Positions 51,983-60,852 of a stretch of DNA of 64,000 bases are shown here, in pieces; position 1 is the first letter of the stretch, and each line of letters begins with the position of its first letter. The notes below the pieces were generated by a model, which did no database searches, had not been told where the DNA came from, and saw only the letters and a list, made by a program, of their open reading frames with translations. This stretch comes from Chryseosolibacter sp964551035 (GTDB lineage Bacteria > Bacteroidota > Bacteroidia > Cytophagales > Cyclobacteriaceae): assembly GCA_964551035.1 (NCBI GenBank), contig CAZKBK010000005.1, positions 107,347 through 171,346 of the forward strand, read 5' to 3'. Made by a program: the position numbers and the translations under genes.

Positions 51983-53254
51983 ATGAAACCAAGCGAAAAA
52001 GGTTGGCTTAAGGAATATCTAGACTTCCGGAAAGGGCTTCTTTTCGACCTCGCTTCCGAGATCCACAAGGGTTCGCACCCCGAGCATTCCCTTTACCGCA
52101 TTATCCAACCTACAGGCCTGATGTATGGGCAAAGTGTTGGCGCTGTAAACCATCCACAGCATGACGACTGGGGCGAGAAAGACCGGATGAAAATCCTCCT
52201 CGCGGAAAGCCTCATCAGCAGCTCGCTGCTCTACAACAACCGTTTATTCAAGTCAGCCGACGAGATGTCGGGCGTGATCATAAAGACGCTCGAAAATATC
52301 GGTAATTTCTACAACAACATTTTTCCCGAATTGTCGACCCCCTCAAAGACGCTGTTCGGGCGAAAGAAGACACCAATCGAACTGGCGGAAAAGATACTCG
52401 ACAAACGCATCGAGCGGACTTCCGACTACGAGGGAAACTTCTGGACTTATTTCTTTCATAACAGCCTGCTCTTCCTGGACGTGTTCATTTTTGGCCAATG
52501 GATACATACCAACGCGGACAAGATCGTCGCGGACTTTTTCAGGTATGAGCGCGAGGAACTCCGGTTCTCCGTGGTAAAGGTGATTGCTGCCGCCTCACAT
52601 GCCAACAAAGAGGTGGTTTACGAAGAGAAAAAGCTTTTGGACTTCTTCCTTCGCAGTACGGACCTGTCGTCTGACAAGCGGAAAGAGGCCCTGTTGATTT
52701 TCGAAAAAGGCATTGATATCGACGAGATTCACCTGCCGTCCGAAAACTCGTGGATTCTGAAGAAGTTTTTCCTTGAAATGGCCGTGCTCACGATTTGGGC
52801 CGACAAGAAATTCGAGGACGCAGAAATGGAGTTTCTCAAGCGATTCTGCACGCATCTCGGTTTCAGCGAGGAAGACCTTGAGAACAGCCTGATTGCGATC
52901 GAAGGGTTTGTCCTCGAGCATTGGGAGCAACTCGAATACCTGCAAAACAAGCAGGACTACAACCAGGTGAGCGAACAATTCATCCGCCGCGTCGCGCGCA
53001 TTGCCGAGAAGAACAAAGGCCGGCTCATGAAGGAGTTGCAGGAGAGCGAGGAGATCATGTCGTTGTTGAAGAAGGCAAGGTCAAACGAACTCACACTGGA
53101 AGAGAAAGAAAAGATGCGGAACGAACTTATCCACATGCTGAAAACCATTCCGACATTTGTGATCATTTCGTTGCCGCAGAAATTCCTTACGCTGCCGATC
53201 CTTCTCAAGATACTGCCAAGAAATCTCTTCTCCGAGGGGCTTCACCCCAACTAG
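51983..53254 (+). CDS. LETM1-related protein with TerB-like region
   Basis: A 423-residue, mostly helical protein. A central region carries two TerB-like acidic segments, ASHANKEVVYEEKKLLDFFL and WADKKFEDAEMEFLKRFCTH, and the C-terminal 70 residues (ELIHMLKTIPTFVIISLPQKFLTLPILLKILPRN, key part TIPTFVIISLP) resemble the LETM1 ribosome-/membrane-associated region. Bacteroidota proteins of this type have been called LETM1-related biofilm-associated proteins; the biochemical role is unknown. It may interact with membranes through the hydrophobic C-terminus. Convergent with the TerC gene. Confidence 0.8.
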   Translation: MKPSEKGWLKEYLDFRKGLLFDLASEIHKGSHPEHSLYRIIQPTGLMYGQSVGAVNHPQHDDWGEKDRMKILLAESLISSSLLYNNRLFKSADEMSGVIIKTLENIGNFYNNIFPELSTPSKTLFGRKKTPIELAEKILDKRIERTSDYEGNFWTYFFHNSLLFLDVFIFGQWIHTNADKIVADFFRYEREELRFSVVKVIAAASHANKEVVYEEKKLLDFFLRSTDLSSDKRKEALLIFEKGIDIDEIHLPSENSWILKKFFLEMAVLTIWADKKFEDAEMEFLKRFCTHLGFSEEDLENSLIAIEGFVLEHWEQLEYLQNKQDYNQVSEQFIRRVARIAEKNKGRLMKELQESEEIMSLLKKARSNELTLEEKEKMRNELIHMLKTIPTFVIISLPQKFLTLPILLKILPRNLFSEGLHPN

Positions 53255-53317
53255 AAACGTGCCGCAACTGCTTTGAATATTTCCGCGGACAGGAACGGCG
53301 CGCGCGTAGGCGCAGGG

Positions 53318-54325
53318 TTATGCTTCGGCATCTCCGGCCTTTCGCGGGATCAGCACCGAGAAAATGATGGACAGCGTGAGCGTGGCAATAATCACCGTAA
53401 ACGAGACGTATACATCCACCTCGATGTGCCAGATTTCGAGCAGCATTTTTGCGCCGATAAAGAAGAGAATTATCGAGAGTCCCTTTTGGAGCAGATAGAA
53501 CTTGTCGATAATGCCGGCAAGCAGGAAGAACATGGCCCTGAGGCCCATGACGGCGAAGATGTTCGAGGTGTAGATGAGAAACTCATTCTGGGTGATCGCA
53601 AATGCCGCGGGGATCGAGTCGACGGCGAAAATAAGGTCGGTGGTCTCAATGAGTACGATAACCAGAAACAGTGGCGTAAAATACCACTTGCCGTTTTCCA
53701 ACAGCATGAATTTCCCATCGCCGGAATGCTTGGAGAGGGGCAGGTATCTCCTGCAAAACCTGAGGATGGGATTCTTCTCAGGCTCGATCTTCTCGTCACC
53801 ATCCTCGAAATAGATCCTGATACCCGAGTAAATGAGAAAGACGCCAAAGATGTAAAGTATCCACGAAAACTTATGAATGAGCAGGGCGCCTACAAAAATG
53901 AAAACCGCCCTGAACACGATGGCTCCCAATATACCCCAGAAGAGAATACGGTGGTAGTAGGTTTCATCCACCTTAAAATATTTGAGGATGAGCAGGATGA
54001 CAAAGATGTTGTCGACCGAAAGCGCGTATTCCGTAAGGTACGCCGAAAAGTATTCGATCGCGGCTTCGCCTCCGCTGACACCCGTGCCTCCGCCATCGTC
54101 ATACAGGTAGATAAAAAGGCCGAACAGGGTTGAAATCGAGACCCAAAAGATTGACTGAAGAAGTGCAGAACGCGTGCTTATCCGGTGAGCTTGCTTATGA
54201 AACAGCCCCAGGTCCAGCACAAGGAAAAGGATAATGATAACGGCAAAAATGCCGAACAGGATCGTCTCCCGTTCACTCCACTGTCCAAAAAGGGAGATGC
54301 TAATTATGTTCCAGAGCGCCAGCAA
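53318..54325 (-). CDS. TerC family integral membrane protein
   Basis: A 335-residue protein with about nine hydrophobic helices. TerC hallmarks are present: YALSVDNIFVILLIL and ETTDLIFAVDSIPAAFAITQNEF, whose Asp residues lie in the membrane and are thought to bind metal, and FAVMGLRAMFFLLAG. TerC proteins have been tied to Mn2+ export and to metalation of secreted proteins. A hydrophilic loop (IYFEDGDEKIEPEKNP) separates the two halves. The start is TTG 54323-54325, because an in-frame stop lies just upstream and no ATG is near. Confidence 0.88.
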   Translation of the reverse strand: MLALWNIISISLFGQWSERETILFGIFAVIIILFLVLDLGLFHKQAHRISTRSALLQSIFWVSISTLFGLFIYLYDDGGGTGVSGGEAAIEYFSAYLTEYALSVDNIFVILLILKYFKVDETYYHRILFWGILGAIVFRAVFIFVGALLIHKFSWILYIFGVFLIYSGIRIYFEDGDEKIEPEKNPILRFCRRYLPLSKHSGDGKFMLLENGKWYFTPLFLVIVLIETTDLIFAVDSIPAAFAITQNEFLIYTSNIFAVMGLRAMFFLLAGIIDKFYLLQKGLSIILFFIGAKMLLEIWHIEVDVYVSFTVIIATLTLSIIFSVLIPRKAGDAEA

Positions 54326-54401
54326 ATAGGGTCAAGAGGTTTGTAGTCAGGTTAGCGTCAAAACAATCGAAAAAATGCCGTGTCAGCCTTCCGTAAACTT
54401 T

Positions 54402-54409
54402 CAAAACTA
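54402..54409 (-). promoter_or_regulatory. -7 element of the TerC promoter
   Basis: On the minus strand TAGTTTTG fits TAnnTTTG, 77 bp upstream of the TerC start. A T-rich stretch ending in TTTG lies 16 nt upstream, a short spacing like that before metK. The rest of the 173-bp gap (54326-54498) is AT-rich and shows no other feature. Confidence 0.4.
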
Positions 54410-54498
54410 GTAATATATTTTAACCCAAAAAAACCTACACGGCTCATTTATCGATTGGATATTATCAAAGATATTCTATGGGATTTGCTAAGGAACTT

Positions 54499-54912
54499 TC
54501 AGGGTCTGCAATGTGGGCATACCCCCTGAATCAGGAGATTCATCCCTTCTGACCGGTATCCCGCGGGCAATTTAACCCTGGGGATCTCGGTCTGCAGGCA
54601 ATTGGTTTGACCGCATTGGGAGCACTTGAAATGGACATGGTCATGATGGTGTGTAGCCTCCGAGCATGCATCGCTACAGAGCGCGTATTTAAGGCTACCC
54701 GCATCATCCAGGACCTTGTGGATGAGCCCGCGGTCGAGGAATGTTTTCAACGTCCTGTATACCGTGACGCGGTCAAGCGCATTGCTGATTTCCTTTTCGA
54801 TATCCCCATGTGACAGCGCGTATTCTTTCTTCAGGAAAAGCCGGAGTATCTCCTGGCGCGTCGGCGTCGACCGCAGCCTGAAGTCTCTCAACAAACGATT
54901 TGAGCTGTTCAT
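54499..54912 (-). CDS. Fur family metal-responsive repressor
   Basis: A 137-residue DNA-binding regulator: an N-terminal winged helix (STPTRQEILRLFLKKEYALSHGDIEKEI, key parts TPTRQEIL and DRVTVYRTLKTFLDRGLI) and a C-terminal dimer domain with a His-rich metal site (THHHDHVHF). Two CxxC pairs, Cys97/Cys100 and Cys132/Cys135, form the structural zinc site. Fur, Zur and PerR cannot be told apart with certainty. Its ATG overlaps the ABC exporter stop by 4 bp (ATGA), so it is expressed from the same transcript. Confidence 0.9.
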   Translation of the reverse strand: MNSSNRLLRDFRLRSTPTRQEILRLFLKKEYALSHGDIEKEISNALDRVTVYRTLKTFLDRGLIHKVLDDAGSLKYALCSDACSEATHHHDHVHFKCSQCGQTNCLQTEIPRVKLPAGYRSEGMNLLIQGVCPHCRP

Positions 54913-56690
54913 GTTTCCTTAAGTTGGATCTTGAGCAATTTACTATAAATGCCCTCCGTACCGGTAAGTTCGGCGTGAGAGCCCATTTCAGCAAGCCGGC
55001 CGTGCTGGATAACAAAAATGCGATTGGTTTTCCGTATGGTACTGAGCCGGTGCGCGATGATAATTGTCGTTCGCCCCTCCATCAGCTTTTCAAGTGCTTC
55101 CTGAACTAGCGACTCAGATTGGGCATCCAGCGAGCTGGTTGCTTCGTCGAGGATCAGGATCGCCGGATCTTTAAGTATTGCCCTCGCAATGGCGATCCGT
55201 TGGCGCTGTCCGCCCGACAGCTTTACACCGCGATCACCGACGAGCGTTTCAAATTTTTCCGGGAATCGTTCAATGAACTCGAGCGCATTGGCCTTCAGGG
55301 CCGCCTGCCGTACCGCTTCATCGCTTGCCCCGGGCTTACCGTACCGGATATTTTCCATGATGGTGCCGCCAAACAGGATCACCTCCTGAGGCACGATTCC
55401 AAGATTGCTCCGGTAGGCCGCCAGGTCGTGCGATGCGATGTCACTCCCGTCAACGCGGATAACACCCTGGGTGGCGGGATAAAAGCGCATGAGCAGGTTG
55501 ATCACCGTCGACTTGCCGGCCCCGCTTTGGCCCACAAGCGCTACCTTCTCCCCTTCGGCAACGAAAAAATCAAGCTGCTCAAGCACCGGATAATCCGGTC
55601 GTGACGGGTACGAAAACGAAACGTTGTCAAAATGAATGTCGCCTTTGAGCGACAACGTTTTGCTGTCGCCCGGGTCTTCGTCCCTTTGGTCCAGGATCTC
55701 AAGCACGCGCTCCGATGCGCCAACGGATTTTTGAACCTGTGCATATACGTCGCCGAGGCCCCCTATTGAAAATCCGATGAATGGCGTGTAAATGATGTAG
55801 GAAACCAACAGGCCGAGTGACAACTGGCCTGACGCCAGGAGGTGGGCCCCATACCACGCGACGCCAACAATACCTCCAAAAATCGCGAAGATGACAAACG
55901 CAATGAAGGCACTGCGATAGCGCGCCGCCCGCAGGGCAACGTCGACGACTTCGTCCAACGCCGACGCGTACCGCCCGATTTGAAGGCGTTCATTGGTGAA
56001 TGCCTTGACTACCGGCATGGCCTGGAGGGACTCCTCCACGACGATGTTCGCCCCGGCGAGCTTGTCTTGCGCCTCGCGCGAGAGAACGCGAATATATTTT
56101 CCAAAGAACAGGGCCGACAACACCAATAGCGGGAAGGTGAGCAGCATGAACACCGTGAGCGACGGCGCGAGAACAAATAGAAGGGTCGTCCCGGCTACTA
56201 CCGTGATCACCTGGCGAAGCAGCTCAGCCAGGGTAAAACTGAACATGTCCTGAAGGGTACTGATATCCGCCGTGATCCTGCTCATCAATTCACCGGTGCG
56301 GCGACTGTCAAAGAATGACATGGGCAACCAAACGATCTTGCGGTAGAGCGCCGCCCGCAAATCCCGCATGCCCCGCTCATTTACAATCGAAAAAGTATAA
56401 ACGCGAACAAAAGAGAAAACGCCCTGCACAAACAAGATTCCAAGCACGGCGACGACCACATCGTCAATGTCGTCGAAATACTTTCCATTTCCCTGGGCGG
56501 CATCGAACAACTCTCCGGCCAGGCGCGGAAACGCGAGCAGGATCACCGTTGATAAACCCAGCGCAATCAATCCGACGACAAACCATCCTTTGTAGGGAAG
56601 CATGTACCGAAAAACGCCGGCCAGCATTTTGATGTCCTTTCCCTTCAGCCGCTTCTTTGCCATTCCCTTCGGCGGTACTTCTTTCTCCAT
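54909..56690 (-). CDS. ABC exporter, fused permease and ATPase
   Basis: A 593-residue half-transporter. Six transmembrane helices (about 35-310) are followed by a nucleotide-binding domain with Walker A GQSGAGKSTVINLLM, signature LSGGQRQRIAIARAI, Walker B ILILDEATSSLD and the H-loop IIAHRLSTI. The layout fits MsbA/multidrug-type homodimers that move lipids, peptides or drugs out of the cytoplasm; the substrate is open. The overlap with a Fur-type gene raises the possibility of metal-linked control or of a role in metal or siderophore export. It follows the small lipoprotein gene after 4 bp. Confidence 0.92.
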   Translation of the reverse strand: MEKEVPPKGMAKKRLKGKDIKMLAGVFRYMLPYKGWFVVGLIALGLSTVILLAFPRLAGELFDAAQGNGKYFDDIDDVVVAVLGILFVQGVFSFVRVYTFSIVNERGMRDLRAALYRKIVWLPMSFFDSRRTGELMSRITADISTLQDMFSFTLAELLRQVITVVAGTTLLFVLAPSLTVFMLLTFPLLVLSALFFGKYIRVLSREAQDKLAGANIVVEESLQAMPVVKAFTNERLQIGRYASALDEVVDVALRAARYRSAFIAFVIFAIFGGIVGVAWYGAHLLASGQLSLGLLVSYIIYTPFIGFSIGGLGDVYAQVQKSVGASERVLEILDQRDEDPGDSKTLSLKGDIHFDNVSFSYPSRPDYPVLEQLDFFVAEGEKVALVGQSGAGKSTVINLLMRFYPATQGVIRVDGSDIASHDLAAYRSNLGIVPQEVILFGGTIMENIRYGKPGASDEAVRQAALKANALEFIERFPEKFETLVGDRGVKLSGGQRQRIAIARAILKDPAILILDEATSSLDAQSESLVQEALEKLMEGRTTIIIAHRLSTIRKTNRIFVIQHGRLAEMGSHAELTGTEGIYSKLLKIQLKET

Positions 56691-56694
56691 TTCC

Positions 56695-57294
56695 TCAGTT
56701 GAGTTGAATTCTGCCTTTTATCGAATAGGTTACCGAGTCTCCCAACATCATTTTTTGCCCCCCGTTTATAGAATACGCCGTGAGCGTTAGCACCCCATCG
56801 ATCGTTTGAAACTCCATCCTCATTATTCTTGCCGTGGTATAAAGCGCATGGTCGGTCTCATACCGGGCTTCAACGATGCGCGGTTTGCTGGTTGTGTGGC
56901 GATAGTAGATGCGTAGGTAGCGGACGGGTTGGTCGGTGGTGTCTGTAAACGTTTTCACCGTCAGGTTGCTATTCGCGTCGATCAAGCCATCGCGAACGAC
57001 GTAACTGCTGCGGTTCGCGGGCTTGTTGATGATGTTCAACTCGGAAAAAATGTTCAATTCCTTTTGCCATGCGGTCGTGTCGCGCGGTGTGTATTCCTTC
57101 TCTTCCATGACGCCGCCAAGCGTTGCTTGTTTTTGCAGGCCGGCTTCGCGAGCAGCAAGTACCTTTATCTGGGTGTTGATCAGGCTATCGATCGGGAAAA
57201 AGACCACCTCGTCTTGGCGCGACGCACATGACGCGAGGGCCATCGCGAACGCGACGAACGCACAACCATACTTTCTAATTCTGCAACAAGACAT
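56695..57294 (-). CDS. small lipoprotein of unknown function
   Basis: I do not recognise a family. The 199-residue product has a signal sequence with lipobox ALASC (acylated Cys at about residue 23). The mature part is beta-rich with KTFTDTTDQPVRYLRIYYRH and VEARYETDHALYTTARIMRM, which suggests a small barrel or sandwich. Its start overlaps the gpmI end by 20 bp and it ends 4 bp before the ABC exporter gene, so gpmI, this gene, the exporter and the Fur-type gene may be one minus-strand transcript. Confidence 0.72.
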   Translation of the reverse strand: MSCCRIRKYGCAFVAFAMALASCASRQDEVVFFPIDSLINTQIKVLAAREAGLQKQATLGGVMEEKEYTPRDTTAWQKELNIFSELNIINKPANRSSYVVRDGLIDANSNLTVKTFTDTTDQPVRYLRIYYRHTTSKPRIVEARYETDHALYTTARIMRMEFQTIDGVLTLTAYSINGGQKMMLGDSVTYSIKGRIQLN

Positions 57295-58798
57295 CTCCGG
57301 TCATTTCCTGCGGGATCGGGATCCCCATCAGCGTAAGGATTGTAGGAGCAAGGTCCCCGAGCTTACCGCTCTTAAGGCGGCCCTTGTAATGGTCATCAAC
57401 GAGTACACAAGGCACGAGGTTCGTCGTGTGGGCGGTATTTGGCGTGCCGTCGGCGTTGATCATGATGTCCGCATTTCCATGATCCGCAATAACGATCGTT
57501 GTATAGCGATTCCGCAATGCCGCCTCCGTCACCTTTTGTGCGCATTGGTCAACCGTTTCGCACGCCTTCACCGCCGCGGAAAAAACGCCGGTATGTCCTA
57601 CCATGTCGGGGTTTGCAAAATTCAGGCATATAAAATCAGCCTCCCCTTTTTCCAGCTCCGGAATAATTTGATCACGAATGTCACCGGCGCTCATCTCGGG
57701 TTGAAGATCATAGGTCGCCACTTTTGGTGAAGGGCACAATATCCGGCGCTCTCCGGGAAAAACGGATTCCCTGCCGCCGGAAAAGAAAAACGTCACATGC
57801 GGATACTTTTCCGTCTCGGCAATGCGGATCTGGTTCCTCCCGGCGTTTGCGACAACTTCTCCCAACGTCTTCTCAAGGTTATCCTTATCAAAGATCACCT
57901 CCACGCCCCGGAAGGAATCGTCGTAGTTAGTAAGGGTGATGTAGCGCAGGTTCAGTTTCTTCATGCCCACCTCCGGGAAGTCCTGCTGCGTGAGCGCCTG
58001 CGTAATTTGTCTTCCGCGATCGGTGCGGAAGTTGAAACAGATCACCACTTCGCCTTCCCTGATCGTTATCGGCGCCTGGCCTTCCGGCACAATCGAAATC
58101 GGCTTCACAAATTCGTCGGTAACCTCGTTGTCGTACGACCGTTGCATGGCTGCAAGAGGATCGGATGTTTTCTCGCCCACGCCGTTAACGAGCAGGTCGT
58201 ACGCCAGTTTCACGCGTTCCCAACGCTTGTCGCGGTCCATGGCGTAATAACGTCCCACGATGCTCGCAAGCCTGCCTGTCGTCCGGGAAGTGTGACTCAT
58301 CAGGTCTTTCAGGTAACCGATTCCAGCCCGGGGGTCCGTGTCGCGGCCATCCATGAATGCATGAATGAACAAGTCGCGCACGCCATTCTCATGCGCAATG
58401 GAGATAATACCCTTGAGGTGTCCGATGTGTGAATGCACGCCTCCATCGGAAACCAGGCCGATGAGGTGAACGCGCTTCTTGTTTTCAGTGGCATACCGAA
58501 ATGCATTGAGTAGCACCTCGTTTCCGTCGAGCGCTTTTTCTTCGATGGCCTTGTTGATTCGAACGAGGTCCTGATATACCACACGCCCCGCACCAATATT
58601 CATGTGGCCGACCTCAGAATTTCCCATCTGGCCCTCGGGCAACCCCACGGCCAGTCCCGAAGCTTCCAATGTACTGTTTGCGTACCTGGTGTAGAGGGAA
58701 TCGACAAATGGCGTATTGGCCTTGTCTATGGCGGAGACCTCCCTGCGGGTGGCGATGCCCCAGCCGTCAAGGATCATCAGCAAGACTTTTTTATTCAT
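57275..58798 (-). CDS. gpmI: 2,3-bisphosphoglycerate-independent phosphoglycerate mutase
   Basis: The enzyme interconverts 3- and 2-phosphoglycerate in glycolysis with two Mn2+ ions. The 507-residue product starts at ATG 58796-58798 (MNKKVLLMILDGWG); the phosphorylated serine is Ser61 in QMGNSEVGHMNIGAGR. Other landmarks are HAFMDGRDTDPRAGIGYL, FNFRTDRGRQ and the late metal-binding IADHGNADIM and NTAHTTNLVP. Longer in-frame starts would cross the promoter and add a non-family tail. It has a well-formed promoter at 58876-58907. Confidence 0.96.
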   Translation of the reverse strand: MNKKVLLMILDGWGIATRREVSAIDKANTPFVDSLYTRYANSTLEASGLAVGLPEGQMGNSEVGHMNIGAGRVVYQDLVRINKAIEEKALDGNEVLLNAFRYATENKKRVHLIGLVSDGGVHSHIGHLKGIISIAHENGVRDLFIHAFMDGRDTDPRAGIGYLKDLMSHTSRTTGRLASIVGRYYAMDRDKRWERVKLAYDLLVNGVGEKTSDPLAAMQRSYDNEVTDEFVKPISIVPEGQAPITIREGEVVICFNFRTDRGRQITQALTQQDFPEVGMKKLNLRYITLTNYDDSFRGVEVIFDKDNLEKTLGEVVANAGRNQIRIAETEKYPHVTFFFSGGRESVFPGERRILCPSPKVATYDLQPEMSAGDIRDQIIPELEKGEADFICLNFANPDMVGHTGVFSAAVKACETVDQCAQKVTEAALRNRYTTIVIADHGNADIMINADGTPNTAHTTNLVPCVLVDDHYKGRLKSGKLGDLAPTILTLMGIPIPQEMTGDVLLQN

Positions 58799-58875
58799 AA
58801 TCTCGTGTTGTTGTGTGCGGTCAGCCGAAGCTCTCCGAAGGATTCCTTCTGGTTCAGAAGGCGTTCGTCGGCGCG

Positions 58876-58907
58876 CAAATATAGCCAGATAGCGCACGAG
58901 TTTCAAC
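58876..58907 (-). promoter_or_regulatory. promoter of gpmI
   Basis: On the minus strand GTTG (58904-58907), 20-nt spacer, TATATTTG (58876-58883). The -7 box is perfect, the -33 box has one mismatch. It predicts a leader of about 70 nt before gpmI. Confidence 0.65.
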
Positions 58908-58951
58908 GAACGGCCAACGCACCGAAGGCGGGTCTTACTGATCTGATTATT

Positions 58952-58983
58952 TTTGCCTATCTTTCAACAATGGCATAGTTTTG
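58952..58983 (+). promoter_or_regulatory. promoter of the DUF4783 gene
   Basis: TTTG (58952-58955), 20-nt spacer, TAGTTTTG (58976-58983): a full match to the Bacteroidota consensus. Transcription would start near 58990, which favours ATG 59003 over ATG 58991 for the downstream gene. Confidence 0.7.
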
Positions 58984-59002
58984 GCCATTAATGACGACTA
59001 TC

Positions 59003-59401
59003 ATGAAGGGAATCAGACTGAATGCGGTAGCGATTTTTGCCATTTTTAGCTTACGGGCGTTTGCCGCTTCGGCTCAAACCGATGCGATAGATCTTATAAA
59101 AGAAACCATCAAGGCCGGGAGTTCGAAAGAGTTGTCAAAATATCTGTTCCAAACCGTAGATGTGACCCTCGAAGGGAAAGTCGAATCCTACAGCAAGGCG
59201 CAGGCCGAGTTCGTGTTTCGGGATTTTTTCAGGCAGCACCCTCCTTCCGATTTTGGGATCATCCATCAAGGTTCGTCGAAAGGAGGCCAGCCTTTCGCCA
59301 TTGGCCAGTACAAGAGCGGCAACGATGTCTATCGGGTTTTCATGAAGATCAAAGTCGTGAACAACCAGCATTTGCTCCAGGAGATCTCATTCTCCAAATA
59401 G
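59003..59401 (+). CDS. DUF4783 domain exported protein
   Basis: A 132-residue exported protein (signal peptide MKGIRLNAVAIFAIFSLRAFAASAQ) with a domain of the NTF2-like size and pattern: FQTVDVTLEGKVESYSKAQAEFVFRDFFRQHPPSDFGIIHQGSSKGG (key parts DVTLEGKVESYSKAQAE and FFRQHPP) and FAIGQYKSGNDVYRVFMKIK. This is DUF4783, common in Bacteroidota and of unknown role. In many genomes it precedes nadC, as here (62 bp gap). ATG 58991 is the alternative start, but it would lie at the predicted transcription start. Confidence 0.87.
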   Translation: MKGIRLNAVAIFAIFSLRAFAASAQTDAIDLIKETIKAGSSKELSKYLFQTVDVTLEGKVESYSKAQAEFVFRDFFRQHPPSDFGIIHQGSSKGGQPFAIGQYKSGNDVYRVFMKIKVVNNQHLLQEISFSK

Positions 59402-59463
59402 CCGCTTAATTAATTTTTCGTCCGCCACCTTTATTGTGCCGCCACGTGCTCTATTTTTGCACG

Positions 59464-60327
59464 GTGAAACCGCCTTATGTCACGGATGTATTTCTGACCC
59501 ACTTCATTTCCGAAGGATTGAAGGAAGACGTCGGCGATGGCGACCACTCCGCCCTTGCAGCTATCCCGGAGGGGCGCACCCACCAGGCGGCACTTTTGGT
59601 TAAGGATACCGGAATACTGGCAGGGGTTGAACTCGCGTGGAAAATCTTTCAGCACGTCGACGACCGTCTTCATCTGGACGTGAACCTGACTGACGGCTCC
59701 GAAGTCACCCCAGGCGACGTCGCCTTTCACGTTTCGGGCCCCGCACGGTCCATTCTGACCGCCGAACGATTCGTGCTCAACTGCATGCAGCGCATGAGTG
59801 GCATCGCCACCCGGACGAGAAAGCTCGCAGCCATGGTGAAGGGCACGAAGGCCAGACTCCTGGACACCCGAAAAACGACTCCGAATTTCAGGATACCCGA
59901 AAAATGGGCCGTGGTGATTGGTGGAGGCTATAATCACCGGATCGGGCTTTTTGATATGATTATGCTGAAAGACAATCATATTGATATGGCCGGGGGCATC
60001 CGGGAGGCAATCGAGCGGACAAAAGATTATCTTCGCGCCAGCCGCAGGGAATTGCGGGTGGAAATTGAAACGCGGACGCTCGCCGAGGTACAGGAGGTGC
60101 TGGATACCGGTAATGTCGACGTAATCATGTTGGATAACATGGACACGCAAACCATGAAACAGGCCGTACAGATGATCGGCGGAAAGTGTGAGACCGAAGC
60201 TAGCGGCGGCATTACCGAACACAACTTGCGGGCCGTTGCCGAATGTGGCGTCGATTACATCTCTGTGGGTGCGCTCACGCATTCGGTGAGAAGCCTTGAC
60301 CTGAGCCTTAAAGCGGTGGCGCGTTAG
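59464..60327 (+). CDS. nadC: nicotinate-nucleotide diphosphorylase (carboxylating)
   Basis: NadC turns quinolinate and PRPP into nicotinate mononucleotide in NAD synthesis. The 287-residue product has EDVGDGDHSALAAIPEG near the N-terminus, the substrate-binding NCMQRMSGIATRTR and LLDTRKTTPNFR segments, and the barrel end DVIMLDNMDTQTMKQA and EASGGITEHNLRAVAECGVDYISVGALTHSV. GTG 59464 is chosen: it yields the normal N-terminus (KPPYVTDVFLTHFISEGL), while TTG 59434 adds ten residues. nadA and nadB are not in the window. Confidence 0.94.
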   Translation: MKPPYVTDVFLTHFISEGLKEDVGDGDHSALAAIPEGRTHQAALLVKDTGILAGVELAWKIFQHVDDRLHLDVNLTDGSEVTPGDVAFHVSGPARSILTAERFVLNCMQRMSGIATRTRKLAAMVKGTKARLLDTRKTTPNFRIPEKWAVVIGGGYNHRIGLFDMIMLKDNHIDMAGGIREAIERTKDYLRASRRELRVEIETRTLAEVQEVLDTGNVDVIMLDNMDTQTMKQAVQMIGGKCETEASGGITEHNLRAVAECGVDYISVGALTHSVRSLDLSLKAVAR

Positions 60328-60361
60328 GGCATGGCTCAAAATGTAGTTTATTAAGAAAGTT

Positions 60362-60841
60362 ATGATCGTTAGAACCAGGAATTACAAGCTCGACAAGAAG
60401 ACCTACATCAGACTCGCTTTTCAAAATGTTATGAAACGGCAGGGATGGATCGCGGTTTCCGCGGCGGTAGCCCTTTGTCTTTGCTACATCTGGATACCCA
60501 GCATCTGGTGGTTCATCGGCGCCGTTGTGGGCCTGGGCCTCTACATGTTGTTTTGGTGGATCCAGTTTTACGGCGTCACGCAACTTGAACAGGGCAAGAT
60601 GTTGTTTGAAAAATTCTCCTATGAGATCAGCAGTCAGCAGATCGTCATGAAACTCAACCCGCGAGAAGGCATGCCCCTGAAGTGGGACCAGATCAAACGC
60701 GCCGCGATCGGAAAGGATCACTTCGCGTTGTTTGTCAACAAAGCGCAACTCATCCACCTGCCTTTCAGAATTTTCAACACGGAGAACGAGCGGAAGTTTC
60801 TCACGAACGTCCTGCGGAACAAAGGCCTTGTGAAGGGATAG
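60362..60841 (+). CDS. YcxB-like membrane protein
   Basis: A 159-residue protein with two adjacent hydrophobic helices (about 30-65: GWIAVSAAVALCLCYIWIPSIWWFIGAVVGLGLYMLFWW, in parts) followed by a beta-rich cytoplasmic domain (MKLNPREGMPLKWDQIKRAAIGKDHFALFV, in part). This is the YcxB-like layout, in which a short membrane hairpin precedes a PH-like domain. Function unknown. It is 34 bp after nadC and 11 bp before recX. Confidence 0.75.
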   Translation: MIVRTRNYKLDKKTYIRLAFQNVMKRQGWIAVSAAVALCLCYIWIPSIWWFIGAVVGLGLYMLFWWIQFYGVTQLEQGKMLFEKFSYEISSQQIVMKLNPREGMPLKWDQIKRAAIGKDHFALFVNKAQLIHLPFRIFNTENERKFLTNVLRNKGLVKG

Positions 60842-60852
60842 ATCGTCTTCCG

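Noticed and set aside
47931..54325. Tellurite-resistance operon
   Set aside because: Only TerB-like domains and TerC are present, separated by unrelated genes; TerD/TerE/TerZ-type proteins, which define the operon, are missing.
59431..60339. Minus-strand open frame of 302 codons opposite nadC
   Set aside because: nadC is clear on the plus strand; the antisense product is His/Pro-rich without motifs.
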